Below, one piece after another: positions 17,733-28,196 of a stretch of DNA of 64,000 nucleotides. Position 1 is the first letter of the stretch. Each line of letters opens with the position of its first letter. Below the pieces are notes generated by a model that saw nothing but the letters and a program-made list of their open reading frames with translations, was not told where the DNA came from and made no database searches. Origin of the DNA: Pontibacter chinhatensis (GTDB lineage Bacteria > Bacteroidota > Bacteroidia > Cytophagales > Hymenobacteraceae); assembly GCF_900113285.1 (NCBI RefSeq), contig NZ_FOOT01000001.1, positions 1,178,001 to 1,242,000 of the forward strand. Direction: 5' to 3'. The position numbers and the translations under genes were made by a program.

Positions 17733-18284
17733 ATCTTCAGATTTTTTGTAAAAATACGGCTTTTCAAACTTCGTTGCCAATTCAGGGGAGGATTTGGTGG
17801 TTTGGGTGTGATTGAGGCTGTAGTTTATACTTTGGGATCCGTTTGCTTGTGCTTTATCCAACCCCATATATGCAGCAAGTTTAGCGCAAGTGCAACTTGT
17901 GGCTTGCATGAGGGCAGTTTGTAACTGCCTTGTTTTAAAAATCAAAGCGTGCCAAGGCCGCAGCTACAGTTTATACTTTGTCTTAATAAATATTTAGAGG
18001 GTGAAAGGATTGCAGTACCGGGTCCAACCACCCCTCCCCCCTCTTTGTCAAAGGCGGGGAACTTGAATTTGCTGTGTCTAAAGTATAAGTTTCATAGCCA
18101 CAGTCCTCGCGCGGACAGGCCGCGACCTATCCCTACAGAGCATAAACTATTGCTGGCGCGGGTTTGCAACCCGTGCCTACTTATGAGGTCGGATTTGCAA
18201 TCCGGCTGGGCCGGAGGCCCAAACTATAGCCCGTCACGAGCGTGGACGCTCGCGCCATAGGAAAAAAGTATAGCCACTAAAAAC
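17733..18284. repeat. 550-bp repeat-rich spacer upstream of menB
   Basis: It contains GGCAGTTTGTAACTGCC (about 17914-17930), a CAACCACCCCTCCCCCCTC block, the palindrome CGGACAGGCCGCGACCTATCC near 18112, and the composite repeat listed next. The first two blocks from 18020 occur in the same order at 8720-8845. No gene seen. Confidence 0.6.
18151..18258. repeat. Composite palindromic repeat, copy 2 (inverted relative to copy 1)
   Basis: GGCGCGGGTTTGCAACCCGTGCC, then GGTCGGATTTGCAATCCGGC, GGGCCGGAGGCCC, and CGAGCGTGGACGCTCGCGCC. It matches 13843-13953 read on the other strand, with the spacer words TATGAGGTCGGATT and AGCCCGTCACGAGCG conserved. Confidence 0.75.
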
Positions 18285-18323
18285 AAAAAAGCCGCTCCGG
18301 TTATACTTCCGGAGCGGCTTTTC
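18285..18323. terminator. Terminator of the M13 peptidase gene
   Basis: AAAAAAGCCGCTCCGG, loop TTATACTT, CCGGAGCGGCTTTT; strong stem with flanking A and T runs. Confidence 0.9.
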
Positions 18324-18350
18324 ATACTTTATACTTGATTCAGAACCGAA

Positions 18351-20402
18351 TTACCAGATTCTGATTCTTTCTTCCGGTGCTTTGTAGAGCTTGTCGCCAG
18401 GCTGCACGTCGAACGCCTCGTACCAGGCATCCATGTTCACCAGCGGTCCAATCGTTCTGTACTGGCCTGGTGAGTGCGGGTCGGTTACAATCTGCTGGGC
18501 AGCGGCTTCTGGCAGAATGTTGCCTCTCCATACTTGCGCCCACGACAGGAAGAAACGCTGATCCGGCGTAAAGCCATCAATCAGTTCGTTAGACTGTCCC
18601 TGCTTGGTCATCTTAAAGGCCTCGTAAGCGCCAGCCAGACCACCCAGGTCACCGATGTTCTCGCCAAGTGTCAGTTGGCCGTTTACGTGGATAGAGTCCA
18701 GCACCGTGTAGCCATCGTACTGCTCTTTCAGCAACTTAGCCTTAGCTTTGAACTTAGCCAGGTCTTCTTCCTGCCACCAGTTGCGCAGCGTACCGTCTTT
18801 GTCGTACTGGCTACCGGAGTCGTCGAAACCGTGGGAGATTTCGTGACCGATTACTGCACCGATACCGCCGTAGTTCACCGCGTCATCCGCTTTCGGGTCG
18901 AAGAACGGGAACTGCAGGATACCGGCCGGGAACACGATCTCGTTCATCACCGGGCTGTAGTAGGCATTCACGGTCGGAGGCGTCATACCCCAACGCTCGC
19001 GGTCTACCGGCTTGCCCAGTTGGTTCACCATTTTGTTGTAACCCCACTCGCCGGAGTTACGTACGTTGGCAAAGAAGGCGTCGCGCTTGATCTCCAGGCC
19101 GTCGTACGTCTCCCACTTGTCTGGGTAACCTACTTTCGGACGGAAGGCATGCAGCTTAGCCAGCGCTTTTTCCTTGGTGGCAGGGCTCATCCACTCCAGC
19201 TTGTTGATGCGGATCTCGTAGGCTTTGATCAGGTTGGCGATCATCTCGTTCATTCTGGCCTTAGCCTCCGGCTTAAAGTGCTTCTGCACATACAGCTGGC
19301 CCAGCAGCTCGCCGATGGTGCGGTCTGTCAGCTGAGACATGCGCTGCCAGCGTGGCGTCTGTACTTTCTGGCCGGTCAGGGCCTGGGTATAGGCAAAGTT
19401 AGCGTCGGCAAACGGCGTGCTCAGGTAGGGTGCAGAAGACTTCAGGATGTTCCACTGCAGGTATGTCTGCCAGTCAGCGATTGGTGTTGAAGTCAGCAGG
19501 TCGTTCAGCTCTGAGAAGAACTTCGGGTTGTTCACCAGGATGGTGTCCTCGCCGGTTACCTTCATTTTGGCCATCAGCGGCTGCCAGTCGATGTTTGACG
19601 TGGTTTTGCTAAAATCGGCAACAGCAAACTTGTTGTAGGTTTTGTAAGGGTCGCGCATCTCCACGCGGGCCATCTGCGCTTCGGCCATTTTCTTCTCCAG
19701 GTTGAAGATAGTCTCGGCATGCTGCTTGGCTTTGGCCTCCGGCGTACCTGTCAGCGTGAACAACTGCGTGATGTAGGTTTTATAAGCCTCCTGAATCTTC
19801 TGGTTACGGGCGTCATTCTTCAGGTAGTAGTCGCGGTCCGGCAGGGTAGTACCGCCCTGGCTGAACTGCGGAATCATGGTGTTCGGGTCCTTGCGGTCCT
19901 GACCCACGTAGAAACCGAACATCGGAGATCCCACACCAGACGTACGCTGGTAAGCCACCTCGTTCAGAACACCTTGCAGGTTCTTTACCTTGCCGGCTCT
20001 TTTAAGGTCTTTTTTGATTGGCTTGTAACCCAGTTTGTCGATAGCGGCGCTATCCATGGCAGAGGCGTAGAAATCGCCCACGCGCTTGTTTACAGAGCCT
20101 GCTGCGGCGTTCTTGTCGGCAGCGGCCTCATCCAGAATGTCTTTTACGGCCTGAATGTTAAAATCGCGCAGCAGGTTAAAGCTGCCCCAGCGGGTTTCTT
20201 TAGCTGGCACCGGGTTGCTTCTTACCCAGGCGCCGCTGGCGTAGTTGTAAAAATCGTCGCCCGGCTTTACGGACAGATCCATGTTGGCCTTATCGATAAA
20301 GGGCCCTTTAGGTGATGCGCTTTGCTGCGCGGATGCTTCTGCGCCATACAGCACGGCAGCACCGAATAGCAGTAATTTCAGGTGATTTTTCCAGTTCGAC
20401 AT
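18351..20402 (-). CDS. M13 family zinc metallopeptidase (neprilysin/PepO-like)
   Basis: A 683-residue secreted peptidase. The signal peptide runs to about residue 25 (LLLFGAAVLYGAEASAQ). The N-terminal M13 domain begins DLSVKPGDDFYNYASGAW. The catalytic motif HExxH is in VIGHEISHGFDD (about residue 520), the third ligand Glu in LGENIGDLGG (about 579) and the substrate-binding VNAYYSP precedes. The C-terminus keeps PHSPGQYR...PGDKLY. Full family length. Likely periplasmic or surface-exposed peptide degradation. Start ATG 20402; single gene with its own terminator. Confidence 0.95.
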   Translation of the reverse strand: MSNWKNHLKLLLFGAAVLYGAEASAQQSASPKGPFIDKANMDLSVKPGDDFYNYASGAWVRSNPVPAKETRWGSFNLLRDFNIQAVKDILDEAAADKNAAAGSVNKRVGDFYASAMDSAAIDKLGYKPIKKDLKRAGKVKNLQGVLNEVAYQRTSGVGSPMFGFYVGQDRKDPNTMIPQFSQGGTTLPDRDYYLKNDARNQKIQEAYKTYITQLFTLTGTPEAKAKQHAETIFNLEKKMAEAQMARVEMRDPYKTYNKFAVADFSKTTSNIDWQPLMAKMKVTGEDTILVNNPKFFSELNDLLTSTPIADWQTYLQWNILKSSAPYLSTPFADANFAYTQALTGQKVQTPRWQRMSQLTDRTIGELLGQLYVQKHFKPEAKARMNEMIANLIKAYEIRINKLEWMSPATKEKALAKLHAFRPKVGYPDKWETYDGLEIKRDAFFANVRNSGEWGYNKMVNQLGKPVDRERWGMTPPTVNAYYSPVMNEIVFPAGILQFPFFDPKADDAVNYGGIGAVIGHEISHGFDDSGSQYDKDGTLRNWWQEEDLAKFKAKAKLLKEQYDGYTVLDSIHVNGQLTLGENIGDLGGLAGAYEAFKMTKQGQSNELIDGFTPDQRFFLSWAQVWRGNILPEAAAQQIVTDPHSPGQYRTIGPLVNMDAWYEAFDVQPGDKLYKAPEERIRIW

Positions 20403-20747
20403 GTTTAAATCGACTTTGTTTTAGGTTGTAAAGTATAGACTAATGCCGGAGCGCCACACGTGGTAACTTCCCCGGCCCAAAAATAGCACTTTCATATAAA
20501 AACAGCCGTACGGCAGCGTATTTTAGCGGCTTTTATTCACCTTTAACAAGAAAGGCCTCTATAAAATTCATACTTACAGGTATAGCGATACTCAGATTAC
20601 CATTCCGCAAGTATAAACCGCCGTGCTCTTAGAGTGTATTTGAAGTATAAAGTTTAATCAGGAAGTATAAATCATTAGCTCGCCGTGCAGCGATCGGGGT
20701 GGAAATAAGCATGAGCTGGAAAATGCCTGTGGCAAGTATAAAACCCT
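20403..20747. other. Spacer with a cluster of AAGTATA words
   Basis: No gene seen. AAGTATA words are at about 20431, 20609, 20643, 20663 and 20734, all in the same orientation. Otherwise unremarkable. Confidence 0.5.
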
Positions 20748-21122
20748 TTACAGCTGTTCCACTTTGGGCTTAAGAAAGACTTTGAAATACGACCAATAGT
20801 TACTGACCAGAATGCCGTACAGCAGCAGGTTGACTAGGGCGATTGGCCAGTTGCGGTGATCGATGAGCAAGTGAAACAATGCGATGTTGACTACCACCGG
20901 ACCTAAAAGCACCAAGGCAGCCAGCACAAACCTGTTGAGCAAAAGCAGCAGGCCTGCTAGTACCTCAATGGTCTTTACAAAGAAAATCAGCCCGCTTGAT
21001 ACCAGTAATGCCATGAAGGGATGGTACTCCGGCACCGGTATGAAAGTATAAAACCCGTTCAGGCCAAACACCAGAAAGATTAGCCCCAGCAGGATTCTAG
21101 CAACGAGTACGGTGGTTTTCAT
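20748..21122 (-). CDS. DoxX family membrane protein
   Basis: A 124-residue protein with four transmembrane helices. The start MKTTVLVARILLGLIFLVFG followed by NGFYTFIPVP and the helix FVKTIEVLAGLLLLLNRFV match the DoxX/DoxD-like group. The biochemical role of this subgroup is not established; relatives act in quinone or thiol redox systems. The next gene downstream is transcribed in the same direction 340 bp or more away, so it is probably monocistronic. Confidence 0.8.
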   Translation of the reverse strand: MKTTVLVARILLGLIFLVFGLNGFYTFIPVPEYHPFMALLVSSGLIFFVKTIEVLAGLLLLLNRFVLAALVLLGPVVVNIALFHLLIDHRNWPIALVNLLLYGILVSNYWSYFKVFLKPKVEQL

Positions 21123-21288
21123 GGGCGGTTCGATTTAGACTTAAGCTTTCCAGCAATGTTCCTGGTAGCTTGCCAACTGCACTAACCATCATCCAACTAC
21201 CTGGAGTATAAGCCCAAAGATATCCGTGGCCTGCATCAATACCAAACTGACGAGGCTTGCTTTACACATACTTTACAATAAGAAAGGT

Positions 21289-21684
21289 TTACTCCTCGTG
21301 CTGCTCTACGCTTTTGCCGCATTCCCTCCAGGCTTTGAAGCCCCCATCGAGGTGTGCCACGTTGCGGTAGCCCATTTTGTTTAAAGTAGCTGTGGCCAAT
21401 GCGGAGCGGCTGCCAGAGGCGCAATGCAGAATCAGCCGGCTGTTTTTATCAAATTCCGGTTTGTGGTAAGGCTGCGCCGGATCGGCATAAAACTCCAGCA
21501 TCCCGCGAGGCGCGTGCACGGAGCCTGCAATTTTGCCGTACTGCTTTAGCTCTTCACTTTCCCGGATATCGATTAGCGTTGCATTCCCTTTGGCGAGCTC
21601 TGCTTCTACCTGGTCGGGAGAAAGGTTCTCCACCTGCTGCTTTGCCTCGGCCACCATGTCGGTAGCGGATTTTCCCTCCTTCAT
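21289..21684 (-). CDS. Rhodanese-like domain protein
   Basis: A 131-residue single rhodanese domain. ATLIDIRESEEL and the active-site loop LHCASGSRSALA (Cys nucleophile about residue 97) are intact, and the domain ends with LDGGFKAWRECGKSV. No signal peptide, so it is expected to act as a cytoplasmic sulfurtransferase or sulfur carrier. An extra N-terminal helix of about 20 residues precedes the domain. ATG at 21684. Confidence 0.9.
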   Translation of the reverse strand: MKEGKSATDMVAEAKQQVENLSPDQVEAELAKGNATLIDIRESEELKQYGKIAGSVHAPRGMLEFYADPAQPYHKPEFDKNSRLILHCASGSRSALATATLNKMGYRNVAHLDGGFKAWRECGKSVEQHEE

Positions 21685-22198
21685 CGCTTTACAGTACTTT
21701 AAAGTATAACCTAACTATAAAATATACTATTATAGCGGAAGGTGCTTTGAATGGTTGCCCAGGATATAGTGGCTAAGTATAGCTCTGTCAATAATTTAGC
21801 AGGGCGCGTTTTTCTTTTAATTGGAAAGCTATGGGCGGAAAGCGGCGGGTTTATACTTTACTCATTCTGCCCTCACATGTTTTTTGCGGTCAGAGCTGGG
21901 CTCAGCCATCTACAAAGGCTGACGTTTAGGTAGTGTGGCAAATTTGTTCTTCAGGAATACCCTTTAATCATCTTGTTCGCTGTTTACTATGTAAGCATTT
22001 TCCAGAAAAGCAGCCCTAAAACTCGTTCTCGATTCTAGCCGGCTAATATTTTCCTTCAATACAAAGACGAATCTCTTTTTAAATTTTCGTAGATGCGGGC
22101 TGATGATGTATCATATGTCTGGGCTTCCTATAATACACTTAATATTTGAAAAAACATTAGGACTCCAAACAGGATTGATAAGGCTGTAATTACTTTTT
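21685..22198. other. Spacer marking entry into an AT-rich island
   Basis: No convincing gene. Three AAGTATA words occur up to about 21860, and from about 21930 the sequence becomes markedly AT-rich and the word disappears until 25826. Confidence 0.5.
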
Positions 22199-22360
22199 TT
22201 ACACTGGCTCCATGAGTCGCCTGCCATTGCAGATACTTTTCTTTTTATCACCCTCTTGAATATTGAATTTTCCGTCTGCATATCGGTAAAAGTACCCTGC
22301 AATAAATGAGAATACAATTACTCCTAATACTGAGAGGAGAAGCAATGTTTGGTTGTCCAT
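22199..22360 (-). CDS. Small single-span membrane peptide, 53 aa
   Basis: Starting at ATG 22360 the frame gives MDNQTLLLLSVLGVIVFSFI, a hydrophobic helix, then a charged tail (YRYADGKFNIQEGDKKK). A longer in-frame extension to 22519 is only the translation of the palindromic spacer at 22393-22520 and is rejected. Unknown function. Position directly after an attC-like element fits a cassette gene. Confidence 0.45.
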   Translation of the reverse strand: MDNQTLLLLSVLGVIVFSFIAGYFYRYADGKFNIQEGDKKKSICNGRRLMEPV

Positions 22361-22392
22361 TTTAATTTGTTTGGAATTTTGTGCTGCAAGCT

Positions 22393-22520
22393 TAACCCAA
22401 CGGTAAAGGTATTGCCGAAGGCGGGGATTTTTATCATAAAAGTTCAATTGAAGAAAGAATGTCGAACTTTGCACAAACGTGGAATCGAGTCCATTTAGCC
22501 CCGCTTTTGGCAATACCATA
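22393..22520 (-). other. attC-like palindrome (c)
   Basis: On the minus strand GGTATTGCCAAAAGCGGGG pairs with CCCCGCCTTCGGCAATACC across about 75 nt, and the right end reads CCGTTGGGTTAAGC, fitting the attC core GTTRRRY. The matching left core is not clear. It lies between the RidA-like gene and the small membrane peptide gene. Confidence 0.5.
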
Positions 22521-22542
22521 TAATAAACCGATTTTTTTAACC

Positions 22543-22932
22543 TTACTTTACTACCGTTGCTTCAAACTCCACCTTTAATGTTTCAAAAAGACTTTTTACT
22601 TCCAATACGGTCGATGTTTGTTTGATTTTGTTTTCAGTTATCCAATTTTGAATGATGTCAAAATTTTCAAGCAATTCGGTGTTTGAAGTGGTATAAATAT
22701 TTAATCGTACAATGTTTTTCAATTCATAATCAGCTTTCCTAATAACTTTTTCTAAACTTTGAATGGTCTGGATTAATTGTGAACGCATATCTTCATTACT
22801 GGAGATGCCCTCATCGCTAATAGCTGTTTGTCCTGAAACATACAAAGTGCCTTCAATATTTTTCACTTCCACTGCCTGTACATAATTTCTCTCATCCTGC
22901 CAAGACCAAGGATTGATAATGTTTTTTACCAT
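22543..22932 (-). CDS. RidA / YjgF family protein
   Basis: A 129-residue protein. Conserved blocks include YVQAVEVKN, TLYVSGQTAIS (substrate Gly-Gln region) and VRLNIYTTS. RidA proteins hydrolyse reactive enamine/imine intermediates; this divergent copy, with no clear catalytic Arg at the usual position, may differ in role. I start at ATG 22932 (MVKNIINPWSWQDERN), because the longer frame adds AT-rich residues unlike the family. It lies 87 bp downstream of a Crp-like regulator gene on the same strand, so the two may be cotranscribed. AT-rich codon use unlike the flanking chromosome. Confidence 0.75.
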   Translation of the reverse strand: MVKNIINPWSWQDERNYVQAVEVKNIEGTLYVSGQTAISDEGISSNEDMRSQLIQTIQSLEKVIRKADYELKNIVRLNIYTTSNTELLENFDIIQNWITENKIKQTSTVLEVKSLFETLKVEFEATVVK

Positions 22933-23019
22933 TTCTGATTCATTTAAAATTTTACATATTTTAATTGATGCAAAATTCCCATTATCTATTGGCATGGACG
23001 TGTGACCGAAATCACTTTC

Positions 23020-23598
23020 TTAGCGTGTTTTATACAATCGGCTCAAAGTTTCTCTCGAAATGCCAAGGTATAAGCATAGCACGGATTTTGGAATCCTCTG
23101 TAAAAGAGAGGGATATAATTGCAGGAATTGTTCATATTGTTCTTTGGGCTTGTGCTTCAGTAGGGAAAGAATTCTATTTTGATTGGCGATATGCCCTTTT
23201 ATAGATTTCTCAAGAAAATATTTTGACAAGCTGTGTTTATCCAATATCGCCGTGTAATCATCGAAACTCAACCCGTAAGTTTCGGTGTCTTCTATGCATT
23301 GAAGTGTTAATGATGATTTGGTCTGATTATAAAAAGCTGGAAAGTCTGTTTCCCACCAATTTTCTTGAGCAAATGATAAAATAAATTCTTTATTATCATC
23401 ATCAAAATAGGAGAGCTTTACTAAGCCTGATCGAATGAAATAAACGTGCTTAACCATATCGTTTTCTGCAATGATGAAAGCTCCTTTTTTGTATTTTTTA
23501 TAATGAAAAAGGTCTTTTAACTCAAGAAACTCACTGTCAGTAAGGTTTTCGAACAGGTCTATATCATCTTTTTTGATAGAAAGGTCAGCATTTTGCAT
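23020..23598 (-). CDS. Crp/Fnr family transcriptional regulator
   Basis: A 192-residue protein. The N-terminal cyclic-nucleotide-binding fold is recognisable in KKGAFIIAENDMVKHVYFI and SGLVKLSYFDDDNKEFILSF. The C-terminal helix-turn-helix ends SVLCLYLGISRETLSRLYK, as in the Bacteroidota single-copy Crp group. No Fe-S cysteines of the FNR type. Effector unknown. It probably controls the RidA-like gene downstream. I start at ATG 23598; a TTG at 23613 is also open. Distinctly AT-rich, consistent with acquisition. Confidence 0.82.
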   Translation of the reverse strand: MQNADLSIKKDDIDLFENLTDSEFLELKDLFHYKKYKKGAFIIAENDMVKHVYFIRSGLVKLSYFDDDNKEFILSFAQENWWETDFPAFYNQTKSSLTLQCIEDTETYGLSFDDYTAILDKHSLSKYFLEKSIKGHIANQNRILSLLKHKPKEQYEQFLQLYPSLLQRIPKSVLCLYLGISRETLSRLYKTR

Positions 23599-23865
23599 GG
23601 ATTTCTTAATCAAAATTGTTAGGGTTTCAGTTTTGTCCTAAAGAGATAGCATTTTCGCCAATGCATTTTCGTCGTATTTCCGAACGTTCGAAAAAAACAA
23701 GCGAAGCTGACAGCATTCTTCTAACTGTCCTAATCAAATTTAAAAAGTACTCTATTAATTCTTTGCCATTTTTGACCTTTGTGAGCACTGCAGTTAGTTG
23801 TGAAAGTAATTTTATGTCGTTGTCATTCGTCTATCAAAATTACGGATTTGTCTGTCGGTTAAAAT

Positions 23866-23911
23866 GGCTTATAACGTGTTCGTGCAGCTGATGAACGAGC
23901 CGCAGCCGAAG
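23866..23911 (+). other. attC-like half-site (d), left part, beside the IS110 element
   Basis: GGCTTATAACGTG followed by GTTCGTGCAGCTGATGAAC and GAGCCGCAGCCGAAG. A counterpart right end, AACGCCTTGTTAGCC, is found at 25268-25282 on the far side of the transposase, as expected if one attC-like site was split by insertion. Tentative. Confidence 0.4.
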
Positions 23912-23924
23912 TAAGGCTTATATG

Positions 23925-24146
23925 CCTTTATTTTTACCCTCCTAAATAAATACAATTACTTAACTTATAAGCAACCGGGGGAGAACTTTTGCTTATGTGT
24001 AGGCTTGGTACCTTGACAAGGTGTTAGTCCTCCGGCTGCTTTGGGTTGAACACCTGACCTGATAGAACGCTAGGCTTCAAGGCCTCATAAAGGTGGTGGT
24101 TGGTTCAACTTTTACTTCCCTTATCTCACCTATACTCATTCAAGTT
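23925..24146 (+). ncRNA. Candidate bridge RNA region in the IS110 left end
   Basis: The non-coding left end can fold: ACCTTGACAAGGT (24010-24022), an overlapping stem GGTGTT/AACACC enclosing AGTCCTCCGGCTGCTTTGGG, and AGGCTTCAAGGCCT. CCGGGGG (23978-23984) could also pair with CCTCCGG. IS110 elements are known to encode a bridge RNA here whose loops pair with target and donor DNA. The loop word CGGCTGC is complementary to GCAGCCG in the left flank (about 23902-23908). Seven bases is suggestive only. Confidence 0.4.
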
Positions 24147-25136
24147 ATGAAAAAAAGCGTGTTTATCGGCATCGACGTGAGCAAGGCTACGCTTGATGTC
24201 TCTCTGCTCGTTCCGGAGTTGAAACAGCACCACGGACAGTTTACTAACGCAGCCAAGGGTTTTAAAAAGCTGCTCTCCTTTGTAAAGCAGCATGCCCCTG
24301 CAGAGCAGTGTCTCCTCTGCCTGGAGGACACCGGCGTCTACTCCCTCTCCCTTTGTCACTTCCTCTCGGCTGCTGGGCTCGACTACGTACTTGAGTCGGC
24401 TTACCGCATCAAGCACTCGATGGGCATCGTCCGGGGCAAGTCAGACAAGACGGACGCGGCCATGATCGCCCGCTACGCTCACCGCTTTCACGACCAGCTC
24501 ACGCCCCACAGGCTCGCCTCCACTAGGCTCTCCGAGCTGAAGTTCCTGCTTGCGCACCGGGCCAGGCTGATCCGCCACAAGAGCCGCCTCACAGTCACCC
24601 TCTCCGAGACTAAGCTAGCGGCCGGTGTGCTCGACATCAGCTTCATCCTCGCCTCGCTGCGGGCGCAGATCGAGCAGGTCAAAAAGCAGTTGGAGAAGGT
24701 AAACGAGCAGATCGAGCAATTGCTTGAGACGGAGCAGGAGCTTTCAAAACAGTACCGGCTGCTGCGCTCGGTGCCGGGTGTGGGATTGATGATTGCCGCC
24801 CACGTGCTGGCCTTCAGTGAGGGCTTCACCAGGTTCCGCGACTGGCGCAAGTTTGCCTGCTTCATCGGCACGGCCCCTTTTCCCAGGCAGTCCGGCACCA
24901 GCGTGCGGGGCCGCACCCAGGTCTCCCACATCGCCCATAAGCGGCTCAAGGGGCTGATGACCATCGGGGCGGTCAACACCCTCAAGCGGGGAAGCGAGTA
25001 CAGGAAGTATTATGAGCGGAAGCTCAAGGAGGGAAAGCACCACATGGTCGTGCTTAACAGCATCCGCAACAAGCTCCTGAGTCGTATGTTTGCCGTGGTG
25101 CGACGCAACACGCCGTATGTGGCGCTGCAGTTGTAG
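24147..25136 (+). CDS. IS110-family transposase (DEDD recombinase)
   Basis: A 329-residue transposase. The N-terminal RuvC-like domain shows FIGIDVSKATLDVS (first Asp), LCLEDTGVYS (Glu) and GKSDKTDAAMIARYA (last two Asp). A coiled-coil linker (QIEQVKKQLEKVNEQIEQLL) joins it to the C-terminal Tnp_20 domain with LRSVPGVGLMIAAHVLAF and APFPRQSGTSVRG, which holds the catalytic Ser. All key residues are present and the frame is intact, so the element may be active. ATG 24147 chosen; an in-frame GTG at 24093 would add spacer-derived residues. Confidence 0.95.
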   Translation: MKKSVFIGIDVSKATLDVSLLVPELKQHHGQFTNAAKGFKKLLSFVKQHAPAEQCLLCLEDTGVYSLSLCHFLSAAGLDYVLESAYRIKHSMGIVRGKSDKTDAAMIARYAHRFHDQLTPHRLASTRLSELKFLLAHRARLIRHKSRLTVTLSETKLAAGVLDISFILASLRAQIEQVKKQLEKVNEQIEQLLETEQELSKQYRLLRSVPGVGLMIAAHVLAFSEGFTRFRDWRKFACFIGTAPFPRQSGTSVRGRTQVSHIAHKRLKGLMTIGAVNTLKRGSEYRKYYERKLKEGKHHMVVLNSIRNKLLSRMFAVVRRNTPYVALQL

Positions 25137-25267
25137 ACAGAAAGGGCGGCATAATGGGAGCGGAAATATGGGACACCTTCTAAGAAAAGTTAGAGGGGCA
25201 GTAGCCTATTGACTATACGCTGGTACAGCTTAAAAAAATTCTACTTTGAAACTTGCTTTTCTAATAG

Positions 25268-25282
25268 AACGCCTTGTTAGCC
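25268..25282. other. attC-like half-site (d), right part
   Basis: AACGCCTTGTTAGCC; on the minus strand GGCTAACAAGGCGTT, which matches the classical attC end with core AAC. It follows the stop codon of the minus-strand gene at 25292. A second GGCTAAC word lies at 25702-25708, just upstream of that gene's start. Confidence 0.4.
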
Positions 25283-25291
25283 AAAGAGATT

Positions 25292-25684
25292 CTACTGCAC
25301 AGCTTCCTGCTTGTTTATTTGTCGAAATTTCAGAACTGTGGCTAAAATTCCAGCTGCTGCAAGCCCCATGAAAATTTTATTTACTATATCTTCTGGCTCT
25401 ACATAAAGTAGCTCAAAGTGATTCGGGTTAGTGCTTCTGATTATTTCTATAGTTATGCTGAAAAAGGCCAACGACAAAAAGTAAAATAGAGCTCCGTAGA
25501 ACACCTTCTCTTTTTTTATTTCATTATTTGCTGACACATACCATATTGTTAAGCCAATCATAATTAGAGCGAAGGGTATACCCATCAGTTGCCCCCCATG
25601 CCCATAGGCTGTCCAGATGTAGCCGAAGCGAAGACAATAAAGGACTGATAGTATGGTAAAGATTGATAAAGTGAATCCCTTCAT
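25292..25684 (-). CDS. Small four-helix membrane protein of unknown function
   Basis: A 130-residue protein with four predicted transmembrane helices (about 5-22, 33-51, 61-80 and 104-121). I do not recognise the family. AT-rich codon use. GTTAGCCAAAATG is directly upstream of the start and GGCTAACAAGGCGTT lies directly after the stop, the layout of an integron gene cassette. The IS110 element is next to its 3' side. Confidence 0.6.
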   Translation of the reverse strand: MKGFTLSIFTILSVLYCLRFGYIWTAYGHGGQLMGIPFALIMIGLTIWYVSANNEIKKEKVFYGALFYFLSLAFFSITIEIIRSTNPNHFELLYVEPEDIVNKIFMGLAAAGILATVLKFRQINKQEAVQ

Positions 25685-25808
25685 TCTATAACTTTCATTT
25701 TGGCTAACTACCAGCTAAATGTAACCATACACTTAACTGCACTATGTGCGTAACTGCTGATACTCATCCACATACATCTGCTACTCAATATAGCATTTAG
25801 TTAATAAA

Positions 25809-25846
25809 AAAGCGGCGGCCATACTTTTAAAGTATAGCCGCCGCTC
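25809..25846. terminator. gyrB terminator
   Basis: AGCGGCGGCCATACTTT pairs with AAAGTATAGCCGCCGCT. The stem contains an inverted pair of AAGTATA words. Confidence 0.9.
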
Positions 25847-25870
25847 CTGTTTATCGCTAAAGCCTAAGCC

Positions 25871-28196
<2,326 letters not shown>

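Larger units (their letters stand above)
23912..25200 (+). mobile_element. IS110-family insertion sequence (ends approximate)
   Basis: A DEDD-transposase gene with a non-coding left region of about 220 nt and a short right end. There are no terminal inverted repeats or evident target duplication, as is normal for IS110. The exact ends cannot be fixed from one copy. GC content is well above the AT-rich island around it. It appears inserted in an attC-like palindrome. Confidence 0.75.

Noticed and set aside
18474..19490. 338-codon open frame opposite the M13 peptidase gene
   Set aside because: Antisense shadow without recognisable motifs.
21751..21933. 60-codon open frame upstream of the rhodanese gene
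   Set aside because: Begins amid spacer words and shows no protein-like pattern.
22361..22519. N-terminal extension of the small membrane peptide
   Set aside because: These codons are the translation of the palindromic attC-like spacer.
23616..23891. 91-codon open frame upstream of the Crp-like gene
   Set aside because: AT-rich region expected to hold the promoter of the minus-strand gene; the translation runs into the attC-like half-site.
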